Shown piece by piece: positions 10,113-18,675 of a DNA stretch of 64,000 nt (position 1 is its first letter; the number at the start of each line of letters is the position of its first letter). Source of the stretch: Planctomycetaceae bacterium (GTDB lineage: Bacteria; Planctomycetota; Planctomycetia; Planctomycetales; Planctomycetaceae); the NCBI GenBank assembly GCA_020426505.1, contig JAGQPX010000071.1, positions 1-64,000 on the forward strand, read 5' to 3'. The notes under the pieces were generated by a model that saw nothing but the letters and a program-made list of their open reading frames with translations, was not told where the DNA came from and searched no databases. The position numbers were made by a program, and so were the translations under genes.

Positions 10113-10168
10113 GGATGAAATCAGCTTCTTGGGCAAGTAACGTGGTCTGTCGATTTGGTTACAGGATT

Positions 10169-11494
10169 CTACGACAAACCGTCGACCTCCCAGCCGGGGC
10201 GGTACTCTTCTCGCAAGAATCGGTCGGCGGCTTTGCAGTTCGTCGCTTTGAGGTTCTCACTGTCCCATTGGATCATTTCGCCCGTGCGGAAGGCGACGTT
10301 GCCGAGCAGGACCGTCTCGGTGAGTGGACCCGAGTAGGAGAAGGGGCAGGATGTCTCACCACCGTTGGCGATGGCCGACGTCCACTCGGTGTAATGATTG
10401 TGGTCCTCGATCTCCGGCCACTTGTAGTCTGCGAACTTCTCCTGCGGGAACAGTTCGGGCATCTCCGGGAAGCCGACGAACAGGTTGCCCTTCTCGCCAA
10501 TGTAGAGGACGCCATTCTGTGAACCGGGCCAGTCATCGGGGGCCTGAAAGAGTTCTCGCGGCGGCTGTTTGCCCGCCTCGTACCAGACGACATGCACCGT
10601 ATCAGTCGTGTGTTGAGTGCCGGGGAAGTCGTAATGGACGACGCAGTGCAGCGGTCCACTTTCCGGGTGAGGCTCCGGTCCCTCTGCTCGCACTGTCGCC
10701 GGCGGGCCAAGCTCCAGCGCGTTGACGACCGGATCGAGCAGGTGACAGCCCATGTCGCCGAGCGCACCGGTGCCGAAGTCCCACCAGCCTCGCCAGTGGA
10801 AGCGGTGATAAATGTCCTTCACGTAGGGCCGCTCCGGGGCGACGCCCAGCCAGTTGTCCCAATGGATGGACGCAGGCACTTCATCCGTGTGGTCCGGCCG
10901 GTCGAGCCCCTGCTTCCAGAAAGTCCCCGGTCGATCAGTCCAGGCATGCACCTCGCTTACCGGGCCGATCGCTCCGTCCTGTATCGCGTGCACGGCGAGC
11001 TTGAGCCGTGCGGTCGCGTGATGCTGAATCCCCATCTGTGTGACGAGTCCCTTCTCCGCAGCGATCTCGGCCATGCGTCGTGACTCGTAAACATTGTGCG
11101 TCAACGGCTTCTGCGTGAAGACGTGTTTGCCGAGTTGCATCGCGGAGACGGTGACCGGTGCATGCATGTGGTCAGGCGTCGAGATCGTCACCGCATCGAT
11201 GTCTTTCTGGTCGAGCAGCTTTCGCCAGTCGGTGTACTTGCGAGCGTCGGGAAAGTTTGCAGCCGCTTCGCCCAGAAAGTTCTCGTCGATGTCGCAGATG
11301 GCCACGATGTTATGGCCAGCCGAAGTCTCCCGCAGGTCCGAACTTCCCTTACCGCCAACTCCGACACAGGCGATGTTCACCTTCTGATTCGCAGATCGCG
11401 GCTCAGCCATCGCACGACCAGCCAGCGGTCCTGCGATCGAAGCGGCCGTCATCCCCTGCAAGAAGACACGTCGGGAAAGTTGTCGGGATGTCAT
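10169..11494 (-). CDS. Tat-exported Gfo/Idh/MocA-family oxidoreductase
   Basis: A 441-residue NAD(P)-dependent oxidoreductase of the Gfo/Idh/MocA family. A twin-arginine signal ([13 protein letters not shown]) opens the protein, so it is exported folded, probably with its cofactor bound. The Rossmann motif [16 protein letters not shown] follows, then the EKPL-equivalent block FTQKPLTHN, in which the usual glutamate before the catalytic lysine is glutamine. Exported members are abundant in planctomycetes and are thought to act on sugars or inositols. Its position just upstream of a sulfatase suggests a shared carbohydrate role, which is inference. Confidence 0.9.
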   Translation of the reverse strand: MTSRQLSRRVFLQGMTAASIAGPLAGRAMAEPRSANQKVNIACVGVGGKGSSDLRETSAGHNIVAICDIDENFLGEAAANFPDARKYTDWRKLLDQKDIDAVTISTPDHMHAPVTVSAMQLGKHVFTQKPLTHNVYESRRMAEIAAEKGLVTQMGIQHHATARLKLAVHAIQDGAIGPVSEVHAWTDRPGTFWKQGLDRPDHTDEVPASIHWDNWLGVAPERPYVKDIYHRFHWRGWWDFGTGALGDMGCHLLDPVVNALELGPPATVRAEGPEPHPESGPLHCVVHYDFPGTQHTTDTVHVVWYEAGKQPPRELFQAPDDWPGSQNGVLYIGEKGNLFVGFPEMPELFPQEKFADYKWPEIEDHNHYTEWTSAIANGGETSCPFSYSGPLTETVLLGNVAFRTGEMIQWDSENLKATNCKAADRFLREEYRPGWEVDGLS

Positions 11495-11680
11495 GTCAGT
11501 TGTCCTTGGCAGTCATTGGTGTCGTGTCGGCCAGATCGCCCCAAGCTGCATGGTAAGTCGAACGGGTGACCATTTTCCATGACGGCGTGGGTCATGCATG
11601 TTTCCCAGCGAAACCCGCAATTGACGCTCTCGCACACCGCACGTATTCTGACCGGTAGAACTTTCTTGGGAACAAACCAA

Positions 11681-11797
11681 TCCCAAGCCGACGGCTCCGC
11701 CGTCGAACGAAAACTGGAAGACCGTCGTTACTTGCACGCCTTGCAGAGATTTGGAACCGACCGACATCCGCACGACGGCGGAGCCGTCGGCTTGGGA
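11681..11797. repeat. Palindromic repeat with 25-bp perfect arms
   Basis: The arm at 11681-11705 is the exact reverse complement of 11773-11797, with a 67-base spacer. Each arm is itself a hairpin (CGACGGC-TCC-GCCGTCG). A further TTGGGAAC at 11666-11673 lies just outside. It sits between the divergent oxidoreductase and AsmA-like genes. No transposase or target-site duplication is visible, so it is best described as a MITE/REP-like element. Confidence 0.8.
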
Positions 11798-11891
11798 GAT
11801 GAGGTCTCCTTGATCATTTAGCGTTCGGACGTGCGTCCGCAAATGAGCATTGTCGGCAAACGCAGTTGTCCACCACTGGAGGGACACAGCC

Positions 11892-13973
11892 ATGAGCACT
11901 GATGTCACAACCGAGACGGAGCCGATTATAAGCCAAGACTCTCCGCCACAGGAGCCAGTTCGTCAACGACGAAAGTGGCCTCCGGTGCTTCTGACGGGCT
12001 TGCTCATTGCAATCGCAGCTCTCATCTGGGTCGCTCCGCAGATCGCCGGGCGGTACCTCGTTCAGCAGGGACTCAATGTCGAAGGGCCGACCGAGCAGAC
12101 AGTTCACATCAAGATTGGCGAGACATCCCTCGGTTGGCTGTCACCCGTCACGCTGAGCGATGTCACTGTGCACGATCTGGAGGGACAACCACTCGTACAG
12201 GTCGCGACTGTCGTCTCCGATCGGCCGCTGTGGCAGCTGGCGACGAATCGCACACAACCGGGACGCTTCATCGCCAGACAACCTGAGGTGCGTGTCCTCG
12301 TGCGTGAAGACGGAAGCAACGCGGCTGATGTCATCAATGTCATCACGAGTACAACCGATTCCGACGGGTACTCGCAACTCGCGCTGACGGTCGAGCAGGG
12401 GCAGGTGACTGCAACTGATGCGGAGGGGAACGAACTCGCTCACATTGAGAATCTCTCACTCTCGGTGACCGACGCGCGGCGGAGCGAACGAGAACTCAAC
12501 TTCGAACTGACAGCCGATGTGCAGCAGCAGGATAAACGGCTGCCCGTTGAAGCGGGCTTTGAATGGGCTGGCGGACCGACCGCCGATCCGCTGCGAAGCG
12601 GCAAAGGGTCATTCGCTGTCACGTTCCCGCCGCTGTCCATGACGTCTCTGGCAACGCATCTGCAGAAGTGGGTGCCGGAACTCGATCTTCGCAGTGGAGA
12701 CGTCGCCGGGAAGATGCTCGCTGAGTGGGACTTCTCGGAATCGCAACGTGTGAACGCCCAGGGGACGCTGACCGCGACCAACGTCAAAGGCACAATCACT
12801 TCCGGCGACGAATCATCCCGTGAGATCGACTGGCCTTCGGAAGAGCTTACCTTTGCGATCGAGGGAGACTATTCACCGGAATCCGATTCGCTGTTGCTCT
12901 CGAAGGCAGCCGTGCAGTCGACGCCCGTCACGTTGAATGCCACCGGCGGCATCACTGACTTGCGGGGCGAATGCATCGTCGACCTGCGTGGCGAACTGCG
13001 GTACGACCTTGACCGCTTCGTCAACACACTCGCTGCAGACTACCGCGATCAGGTGCAGGTACGCGGGCTGCAAACGCGTGAGTTCAAGGTCCTCGGCCCC
13101 TTGGTGCGGCAGATTGACGGCGTCGCGACCTACGATCTGTCGCAGGTGGCCCTCGAAGCCGATCTCGGTTGGGAGGAGGCACATGTGTTCGGCGTGCATT
13201 CCGAGCAGGCGACGATCGTCACCCGGCTCATCGACGGCGTGCTGGAGATTGAGCCGCGTCACGTTCCGGTCAGCGGCGGACAGTTTCTCGGGAAACCTCA
13301 TGTTGACCTGCAGGTCCAACCGGCCCACGCGGAGATGGCACAGGGGCTCGTGCTGGAGAACATCGAACTGTCCCCCGAGATGTGTCACCTCTGGCTGAAG
13401 TACCTCTCGCCACCGCTCGCCGAAGCGACTCGGGCACAGGGACGCTTCTCGATCGCTCTAAGCGACACCAATCTTCCGTTGAAGGACATGGCATCAAGTG
13501 AGTTTCAAGGGGTGCTGACGGTTCACTCCGCGGAGGTGAAGCCCGGACCGTTTGTCGAAGAGATCGTTGAACTTGTTTCTGGTATTGAAGGCATGGTCTC
13601 GGGTCGTCGCAATGTCTCGACGGTCGCAGGCGACGTCTGGATCTCGATGCCGGAGCAGGAGATCGCCTTCCATATGACGGGGGGACGGATTCATCATGCG
13701 TCGATCGAATTCCATGCCGGCCCGGTGACCATTCGCTCCACCGGCTCCGTCGGCATTGACGAGTCGCTCGACCTGATGATCTCGGTCACGCTCCCGGACG
13801 AATGGCTGCGCGGCCCGATTCTCTCCGACCTGTTCAGCGGCGAAGTGATTCGCATCCCAGTCGTCGGAACGTTCGACCGCCCGCAGTTCGATCGCCGGGG
13901 GTTGAAAGACTTCGGCAAACGCATCGCTGCCCGCGCGACAGGCGGGCTGCTGAGGCGACTCCTCGCAGAGTAA
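11892..13973 (+). CDS. AsmA-like membrane-anchored protein
   Basis: A 693-residue protein with a short cytoplasmic N-terminus, one membrane segment (PVLLTGLLIAIAALIWVAP, about residues 34-54) and a long beta-rich periplasmic region. The arrangement and the C-terminal pattern of alternating hydrophobic strands (IPVVGTFDRPQFDRRGL) resemble AsmA/TamB-like proteins that bridge the periplasm and affect lipid or outer-membrane assembly. No enzyme motif is seen. ATG 11892 is chosen because GAGGGA lies about eight bases upstream; the 14 codons before it look non-coding. Assignment to AsmA-like is by architecture, not by close similarity. Confidence 0.6.
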   Translation: MSTDVTTETEPIISQDSPPQEPVRQRRKWPPVLLTGLLIAIAALIWVAPQIAGRYLVQQGLNVEGPTEQTVHIKIGETSLGWLSPVTLSDVTVHDLEGQPLVQVATVVSDRPLWQLATNRTQPGRFIARQPEVRVLVREDGSNAADVINVITSTTDSDGYSQLALTVEQGQVTATDAEGNELAHIENLSLSVTDARRSERELNFELTADVQQQDKRLPVEAGFEWAGGPTADPLRSGKGSFAVTFPPLSMTSLATHLQKWVPELDLRSGDVAGKMLAEWDFSESQRVNAQGTLTATNVKGTITSGDESSREIDWPSEELTFAIEGDYSPESDSLLLSKAAVQSTPVTLNATGGITDLRGECIVDLRGELRYDLDRFVNTLAADYRDQVQVRGLQTREFKVLGPLVRQIDGVATYDLSQVALEADLGWEEAHVFGVHSEQATIVTRLIDGVLEIEPRHVPVSGGQFLGKPHVDLQVQPAHAEMAQGLVLENIELSPEMCHLWLKYLSPPLAEATRAQGRFSIALSDTNLPLKDMASSEFQGVLTVHSAEVKPGPFVEEIVELVSGIEGMVSGRRNVSTVAGDVWISMPEQEIAFHMTGGRIHHASIEFHAGPVTIRSTGSVGIDESLDLMISVTLPDEWLRGPILSDLFSGEVIRIPVVGTFDRPQFDRRGLKDFGKRIAARATGGLLRRLLAE

Positions 13974-14039
13974 AGTCAGCGGAAAATGGGACGTGAGGGA
14001 TTCCGATCCCGCACGCTGAGTTTGTTACTCGCTGTTTTC

Positions 14040-14636
14040 TCAGATGAACATGAGGTCGCTGTCAACCGGGTCGAGTTCAATCCCCGGTGGGCCGTCAAAG
14101 TGGTCCTCGACGAAGCGGTTCCACTGATCACGGGTCTTCTTCGAGATGACCTCAGAGACATCGCCCGTGCACGTCTCGCAAACGAGCAACGGAAACGAGA
14201 GAGTTCGCGATGGGTCACTCACCTGTACCATCTGTCTCCCGATGCAGACCGCTTCCATGCAATACCGGTGAGAATCCCCGCGTGGCGTTCCACAGAACCG
14301 ACAGCGGTCGATGTCCATCGGCGGCTTCGCGACGACATCCTCCCAGAGAGTGGACGTCTCCGAGTTATCAGGTTCGGTGATCGGCTGAGCGATTGATTGG
14401 ATACGTGCATCAAGCCACGCTTCAATCGCCTGTCGCGACTCCTCCGAGTATTCTCGCTGAAGCTGTCCGACGCAGGTGAGACAGATCGCCATCTCGAACA
14501 CAGTCTCCCGGGCCACGACGTTCTTGAGGATCACGTAGGGGACGTCGCCCTCAAGCAGACTGGCTCCACAGTCGATGCACGTGTCGAACGGCAGTCCCGA
14601 GTACTCCGAGTAGAAATCCTCTGGCATATCAATCAT
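14040..14636 (-). CDS. Cys-rich protein with several CxxC-type motifs, function unknown
   Basis: A 198-residue protein not assigned to a known family. It has a run of paired cysteines: CIDCG and CLTC in the N-terminal half, then CRFCG, C-x5-C and CETC in the second half, suggesting two zinc-ribbon-like modules. The spacer includes an acidic, helical stretch. There is no signal peptide or membrane segment. I use ATG 14636; the open frame reaches 14705, but that part lies inside a palindromic repeat. It converges on the AsmA-like gene, 66 bases away. A role in RNA, DNA or protein binding is possible but not shown. Confidence 0.6.
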   Translation of the reverse strand: MIDMPEDFYSEYSGLPFDTCIDCGASLLEGDVPYVILKNVVARETVFEMAICLTCVGQLQREYSEESRQAIEAWLDARIQSIAQPITEPDNSETSTLWEDVVAKPPMDIDRCRFCGTPRGDSHRYCMEAVCIGRQMVQVSDPSRTLSFPLLVCETCTGDVSEVISKKTRDQWNRFVEDHFDGPPGIELDPVDSDLMFI

Positions 14637-14688
14637 GTTGTTTCCATGAGTCACGTAATCGCTTAGAACGTTGCTCAAACTGAACCTT

Positions 14689-14783
14689 GGGTGGCATGGT
14701 GTCACGGCGATAGCCGGGTCACCATGTTCGAGTACCGCCGAAAGCCATGCTCACCCGCCTACCAGCGTGAGAGCATGCCACCC
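14689..14783. repeat. Palindromic repeat (GGGTGGCATG / CATGCCACCC)
   Basis: Terminal 10-base inverted repeats at 14689-14698 and 14774-14783 enclose two further internal hairpins (CATGGTG with CACCATG, and CATGCTCAC with GTGAGAGCATG). The ends resemble the GGGTGGC...GCCACCC ends of the larger repeats at 20.6, 60.7 and 61.5 kb, but the interior differs. Confidence 0.75.
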
Positions 14784-15110
14784 GAATCATGAAACCGTTC
14801 TTTCTTTTCATTGAGGTGCAACTGCGGCAACGGTTGTCTGGACTTCCCTGTGAGAATACGATAATTCAGAGTATATTCACCACAGACATCATGGATTTCC
14901 CCCCTGTCTGACAGAGGGCGGGCAGGACAATGCACGACTGGTCTGTCAGGTTGGAATCAGAGTCGGGTTACGAGCTGACGGAGTCGATCGACGCTCCGGC
15001 GGATGGAATCCTGCCTCCAACGAACATGCACAGTTCGACGAAAAACCGGACGATCAACGACTGAACGCCGAAGCGTTTCCAGTTTCAACGAGGTTCAGAC
15101 ACCACGGACA
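14784..15110. other. Intergenic region upstream of the ABC operon
   Basis: About 330 bases between the repeat and the ABC ATPase start. An AT-richer stretch around 14865-14885 could hold the operon promoter, but no clear -35/-10 pair stands out. An open frame runs from 15003 into the ABC gene but looks non-coding upstream of 15111. Confidence 0.4.
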
Positions 15111-15875
15111 ATGACGAATCATTCATCTTCCTCCAGCAATGGCAGCAGTAACGGCTCCGCGATGATTGAGGCAGATGGCCTCAGCAAGTTTTACGGACCG
15201 TTTGCTGCGACGCGTGATGTCAGCTTTTCCGTCCCTCGTGGGCAGGTCGCCGCCTTTCTCGGTCCAAACGGGGCGGGCAAGTCGACGACCATGAAACTCC
15301 TCACGGGGTTTCTCTCTCCCAGCGAAGGACAGGCCCGCATCGGTGGGCATGATGTTCTCCGAGACCGCATCGCTGCTTCGCAGTTGATCGGGTATCTCCC
15401 GGAGAACGGGCCGCTGTACAACGATATGTCGCCGCAGTCGCTGCTCAAGTACATGGGCGAAGCCCGGGGCATGTCGAGTGCGGACATTCGCAACCGGATG
15501 GAGTATGTCGCCGACAAATGCTCGCTGGGGAGTGTGTGGGGCAAGGTGACCGGCAAGCTCTCTCGCGGATATCGACAGCGGGTCGGCATGGCTCAGGCAC
15601 TGCTGCACGATCCCGAGGTGCTCATCCTCGACGAGCCGACGTCCGGTCTGGACCCGAATCAGGTGCATCAGGTCCGCGAGTTGATCCGCAGCCTGGGAGA
15701 AACGAAAACGATTCTGCTGTCGACGCACATTCTCTCCGAGGTGAGTGCAGTGTGCAGCCGTGTGATCCTGATCAACGATGGCCGCATCGTGCTGGACGGA
15801 TCAGTCGACGACATGCAGTCGGGCGGCGATATGGAGTCACGCTTCCGCGATCTCACAGGCGGCGGCAAGAACTGA
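15111..15875 (+). CDS. ABC transporter ATP-binding protein (GldA-like)
   Basis: A 254-residue ABC ATPase. Walker A is GPNGAGKST, the Q-loop region is GYLPENGPLYNDM, the signature is KLSRGYRQRVGMAQAL, Walker B is VLILDEPTSGLDP, and the H-loop is in LLSTHILSEV. This subtype pairs with ABC-2 permeases. A Ser/Asn-rich leader of about 18 residues precedes the domain. It is the first gene of a three-gene unit with a fused permease/GldG-like protein and a DUF4340 protein, an arrangement like the gliding-motility-associated GldA-GldF-GldG exporters. The substrate is unknown. Confidence 0.92.
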   Translation: MTNHSSSSSNGSSNGSAMIEADGLSKFYGPFAATRDVSFSVPRGQVAAFLGPNGAGKSTTMKLLTGFLSPSEGQARIGGHDVLRDRIAASQLIGYLPENGPLYNDMSPQSLLKYMGEARGMSSADIRNRMEYVADKCSLGSVWGKVTGKLSRGYRQRVGMAQALLHDPEVLILDEPTSGLDPNQVHQVRELIRSLGETKTILLSTHILSEVSAVCSRVILINDGRIVLDGSVDDMQSGGDMESRFRDLTGGGKN

Positions 15876-15970
15876 CATCACTGGCATGTGACCGTATTGT
15901 TGCGAGTCCATGCGAGCAACCAACAAGAACGAACCACTTCAACAGTCATCCACAGGATTCACCGTCGAAG

Positions 15971-18622
15971 ATGCGAAGTCACGTGATTTGGGCAGTGTTT
16001 AAACGGAACGTTACCAGCTACTTCTCAGGCATGCTGGGCTATCTGTTTATCGTGGTGTTCGTGGTCTCCGGAGCGTTTGCGGCGTTCAACGCCCGCTTCT
16101 TCGCGAACAACCTCGCCAATCTCGACCAGTTGAGTTACTGGTTCCCGTACCTGCTGTTGTTTGTGGTGCCAGCCATCACCATGACGGCGTGGGCGGACGA
16201 AAAGAAGACCGGAACCGACGAACTGCTCTTCACTCTCCCTGCGAAGGACTGGGAGATTCTGCTCGGCAAGTACTTCGCCGTGCTGGCCGTCTATACGATC
16301 GCACTCCTGTTCTCGCTCACACATGTCATGGTGCTCGCCTACTACGGCAACCCGGACATGGGCGTGATCTTCACGACCTACATCGGCTACTGGCTCGCGG
16401 GTGGGGCGCTGCTCGCCGTGGGTATGTTCGCCTCCGTGTTGACCGGCAGCGTGACGGTCGCCTTCGTCGTTGGGGCAGCTCTATGTTCGATTCCCATCTT
16501 CATTGGACACGTCCCCGGACTGGGAAGCTGGCTGAAGGAGTTCAGTATTGAGGAGCGTCTGCGTGACTTTACGCTCGGCATGATCCCTCTGGAGAGTCTG
16601 ATCTACTTCGTCTCCCTCGCAGGATTTGCTCTGTATCTCAACGCTGTCATGATCGCCCGGCGACACTGGGCGGGCGGACCGCAGGGGGCCACGATGGGTT
16701 GGCAGTTTCTCGCACGGGCCATCTCGCTGGCGGTCGTGCTTGTCAGTGCGAATTACATGGTTGGACAGGCCGGCATGCGGGCCGATCTCACCTCCGAAGA
16801 ACTCTTCACCCTCTCCGATACGACGCGAGAGGTTCTTGGCAACATCGACAAGGAGAAACCGGTCACAATCGAGGCGTACGTCAGCACGGCGGACGAGGTG
16901 CCCCAACAGTACGTTGGCATCCGCAAGAAACTGCTCGGATTGTTGCGGGAGATCGACAGTCGCGGCGGCAGCAAAGTTCAGGTGCAATACGTTGAGGTCG
17001 AGCCGTTCAGTGAGGAAGCGGAGATCGCAGAGAAGTGGGGCATCCAAGCCCGCTCCGTCACCACCGAGGACGAAGGCGGCCGCTTCGTTCGCAAGGACAT
17101 CTTCCTCGGCACGGTCACCCGTAGCGGCTACGACGAAGTGGTCGTGCCGTTCTACGGCGTGGGCGACTCGGTCGAGTTTGAGCTGGCCCGTTCACTCGGG
17201 ACCGTCGCGAACGAGGAACGCTTGACGATCGGCGTGCTGGAGACCGATGCCAAGCTCATGGGCGGTTTCAATCAACAGTCGTTCAGCTCCGATCCGGAAT
17301 GGCGAATCGTCACTGAGCTGAAGAAGCAATACAAGGTCAAAAACGTTTCTCCTGCCGCACCGATCGAGGAGAAAATGGACGTGCTGCTCGCCGTCATGCC
17401 CTCATCGCTGAATGAGGAGCAGATGGCGAACTTTGTCGCCTATGTGAAGACGGGCGAGCCGGTGCTGATCTTCGACGACCCGATGCCGGTGACTTGGGGC
17501 TCGGGCATTCAAGGGGCTCCGTTGATGCCCAAGCCGTCTCCCGGCGGAGGCATGATGGGGATGCAGCAACCACCCGAGCCGAAAGCGTCCGGCGGCCGCG
17601 CGACAGACCTTCTCAACGCTCTCGACATCGCTTGGGACGCGGGGCAGGTGACGTTTGATGCGTTCAATCCTCATCCGGAGTTTTACGACGTCGTCCGGCC
17701 CGAACTGGTGTTCGTCAAATCAGACAGCGGCAGCGCGAACGCGTTCAACCCGGACAGTGAAATCTCCAGCGGCCTCGAAGAAATGCTGATGTTCTTCCCT
17801 GGCAGCGTGATGCCTCGCGAGAACAGCAAAAACGAGTTCACCAAATTGCTGCTGACCGGGTCACGTAACTCCGGCACCCTCGACTGGGACGAGATCACAT
17901 CACCGGGCATCTTCGGCGGAAGGAACGTGAATCCGTTCCCCGATCGCATCGTCGATGAATACGCACACGTCCTCGCAGCTCATGTGAAGTCCAAAGAGAA
18001 GAGCGACTCCGGCTCCTCGGTGAATGCCATCTTCGTCGCGGATTCGGACGTCATTTCGGATGAGTCATTCCGTTTGCGGGAGGACGTGTTCCTCGACCTG
18101 TCGATCGACAACGTGACGTTCGTCATGAACGCGGTTGACGTGCTGGCAGGTGAGGATCGCTACGTTGGTCTGCGTTCACGTCGGCCGAAGCAGCGAATCC
18201 TGACGGTCGTCCAGCATCAGAAGGAGCGTTTCATCAACGACCGCATCGCGCGTCAGACCGAAGCCAAGGAAGAGGCGGATGACCGTCTCGACGCGGCTCG
18301 CGAACGATTGCAGGACAAAGTTGACGAGATTCAGAATGACAGCTCTCTCGATGCACGCACCAAACAGCAGCTGTTGCGGAATGCTCAAACGAACTTGAAC
18401 CGTCAACTCGAACTGGAGGAGGCGGAAATCGAACGTGCGAAAGAGGCACAGGTCCGGCAGGCGAAGATCGAATCGGAACGGTCGATCCGCAAGATCGAAG
18501 ACAGCGTCTGGCGATGGGCTGTGTTTATTCCGCCGATTCCCGCCATTCTCGTCGGGCTGATCATGCTGAGTCTGCAGATCCTCAACGAACGACAGAACAT
18601 TGACTCCAGCCGTCGAGTCTGA
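15971..18622 (+). CDS. Fused ABC-2 permease (GldF-like) and GldG-like auxiliary protein
   Basis: An 883-residue protein. Residues about 1-255 form an ABC-2-type permease with around six membrane segments (starting FSGMLGYLFIVVFVVSGAF). Residues about 270-700 form a large soluble domain like GldG and the ABC-type uncharacterised transport proteins (TIEAYVSTADEVPQQY; LLFAVMP-like VLLAVMPSSLNEEQM). A Gly/Met/Pro-rich linker lies near 525-540, a long coiled coil at about 750-843, and a final membrane helix (IPPIPAILVGLIMLSLQI). ATG 15971 is used; the frame is open further upstream, inside the previous gene. The usual two genes gldF and gldG are joined here into one. Confidence 0.85.
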   Translation: MRSHVIWAVFKRNVTSYFSGMLGYLFIVVFVVSGAFAAFNARFFANNLANLDQLSYWFPYLLLFVVPAITMTAWADEKKTGTDELLFTLPAKDWEILLGKYFAVLAVYTIALLFSLTHVMVLAYYGNPDMGVIFTTYIGYWLAGGALLAVGMFASVLTGSVTVAFVVGAALCSIPIFIGHVPGLGSWLKEFSIEERLRDFTLGMIPLESLIYFVSLAGFALYLNAVMIARRHWAGGPQGATMGWQFLARAISLAVVLVSANYMVGQAGMRADLTSEELFTLSDTTREVLGNIDKEKPVTIEAYVSTADEVPQQYVGIRKKLLGLLREIDSRGGSKVQVQYVEVEPFSEEAEIAEKWGIQARSVTTEDEGGRFVRKDIFLGTVTRSGYDEVVVPFYGVGDSVEFELARSLGTVANEERLTIGVLETDAKLMGGFNQQSFSSDPEWRIVTELKKQYKVKNVSPAAPIEEKMDVLLAVMPSSLNEEQMANFVAYVKTGEPVLIFDDPMPVTWGSGIQGAPLMPKPSPGGGMMGMQQPPEPKASGGRATDLLNALDIAWDAGQVTFDAFNPHPEFYDVVRPELVFVKSDSGSANAFNPDSEISSGLEEMLMFFPGSVMPRENSKNEFTKLLLTGSRNSGTLDWDEITSPGIFGGRNVNPFPDRIVDEYAHVLAAHVKSKEKSDSGSSVNAIFVADSDVISDESFRLREDVFLDLSIDNVTFVMNAVDVLAGEDRYVGLRSRRPKQRILTVVQHQKERFINDRIARQTEAKEEADDRLDAARERLQDKVDEIQNDSSLDARTKQQLLRNAQTNLNRQLELEEAEIERAKEAQVRQAKIESERSIRKIEDSVWRWAVFIPPIPAILVGLIMLSLQILNERQNIDSSRRV

Positions 18623-18675
18623 GTGACGGCTGACGCAACGAAATCAAACTTCTTCCTTCGGGAATTGACACAACC

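Noticed and set aside
8694..11494. A polysaccharide utilisation locus around the sulfatases
   Set aside because: No glycoside hydrolase, TonB-like transporter or SusD-like gene is present, so only a loose carbohydrate link can be argued.
11513..11908. Open frames on both strands over the 11.7 kb repeat
   Set aside because: Their translations are made of the inverted repeat itself (QADGSAV-type peptides), so they are repeat artefacts.
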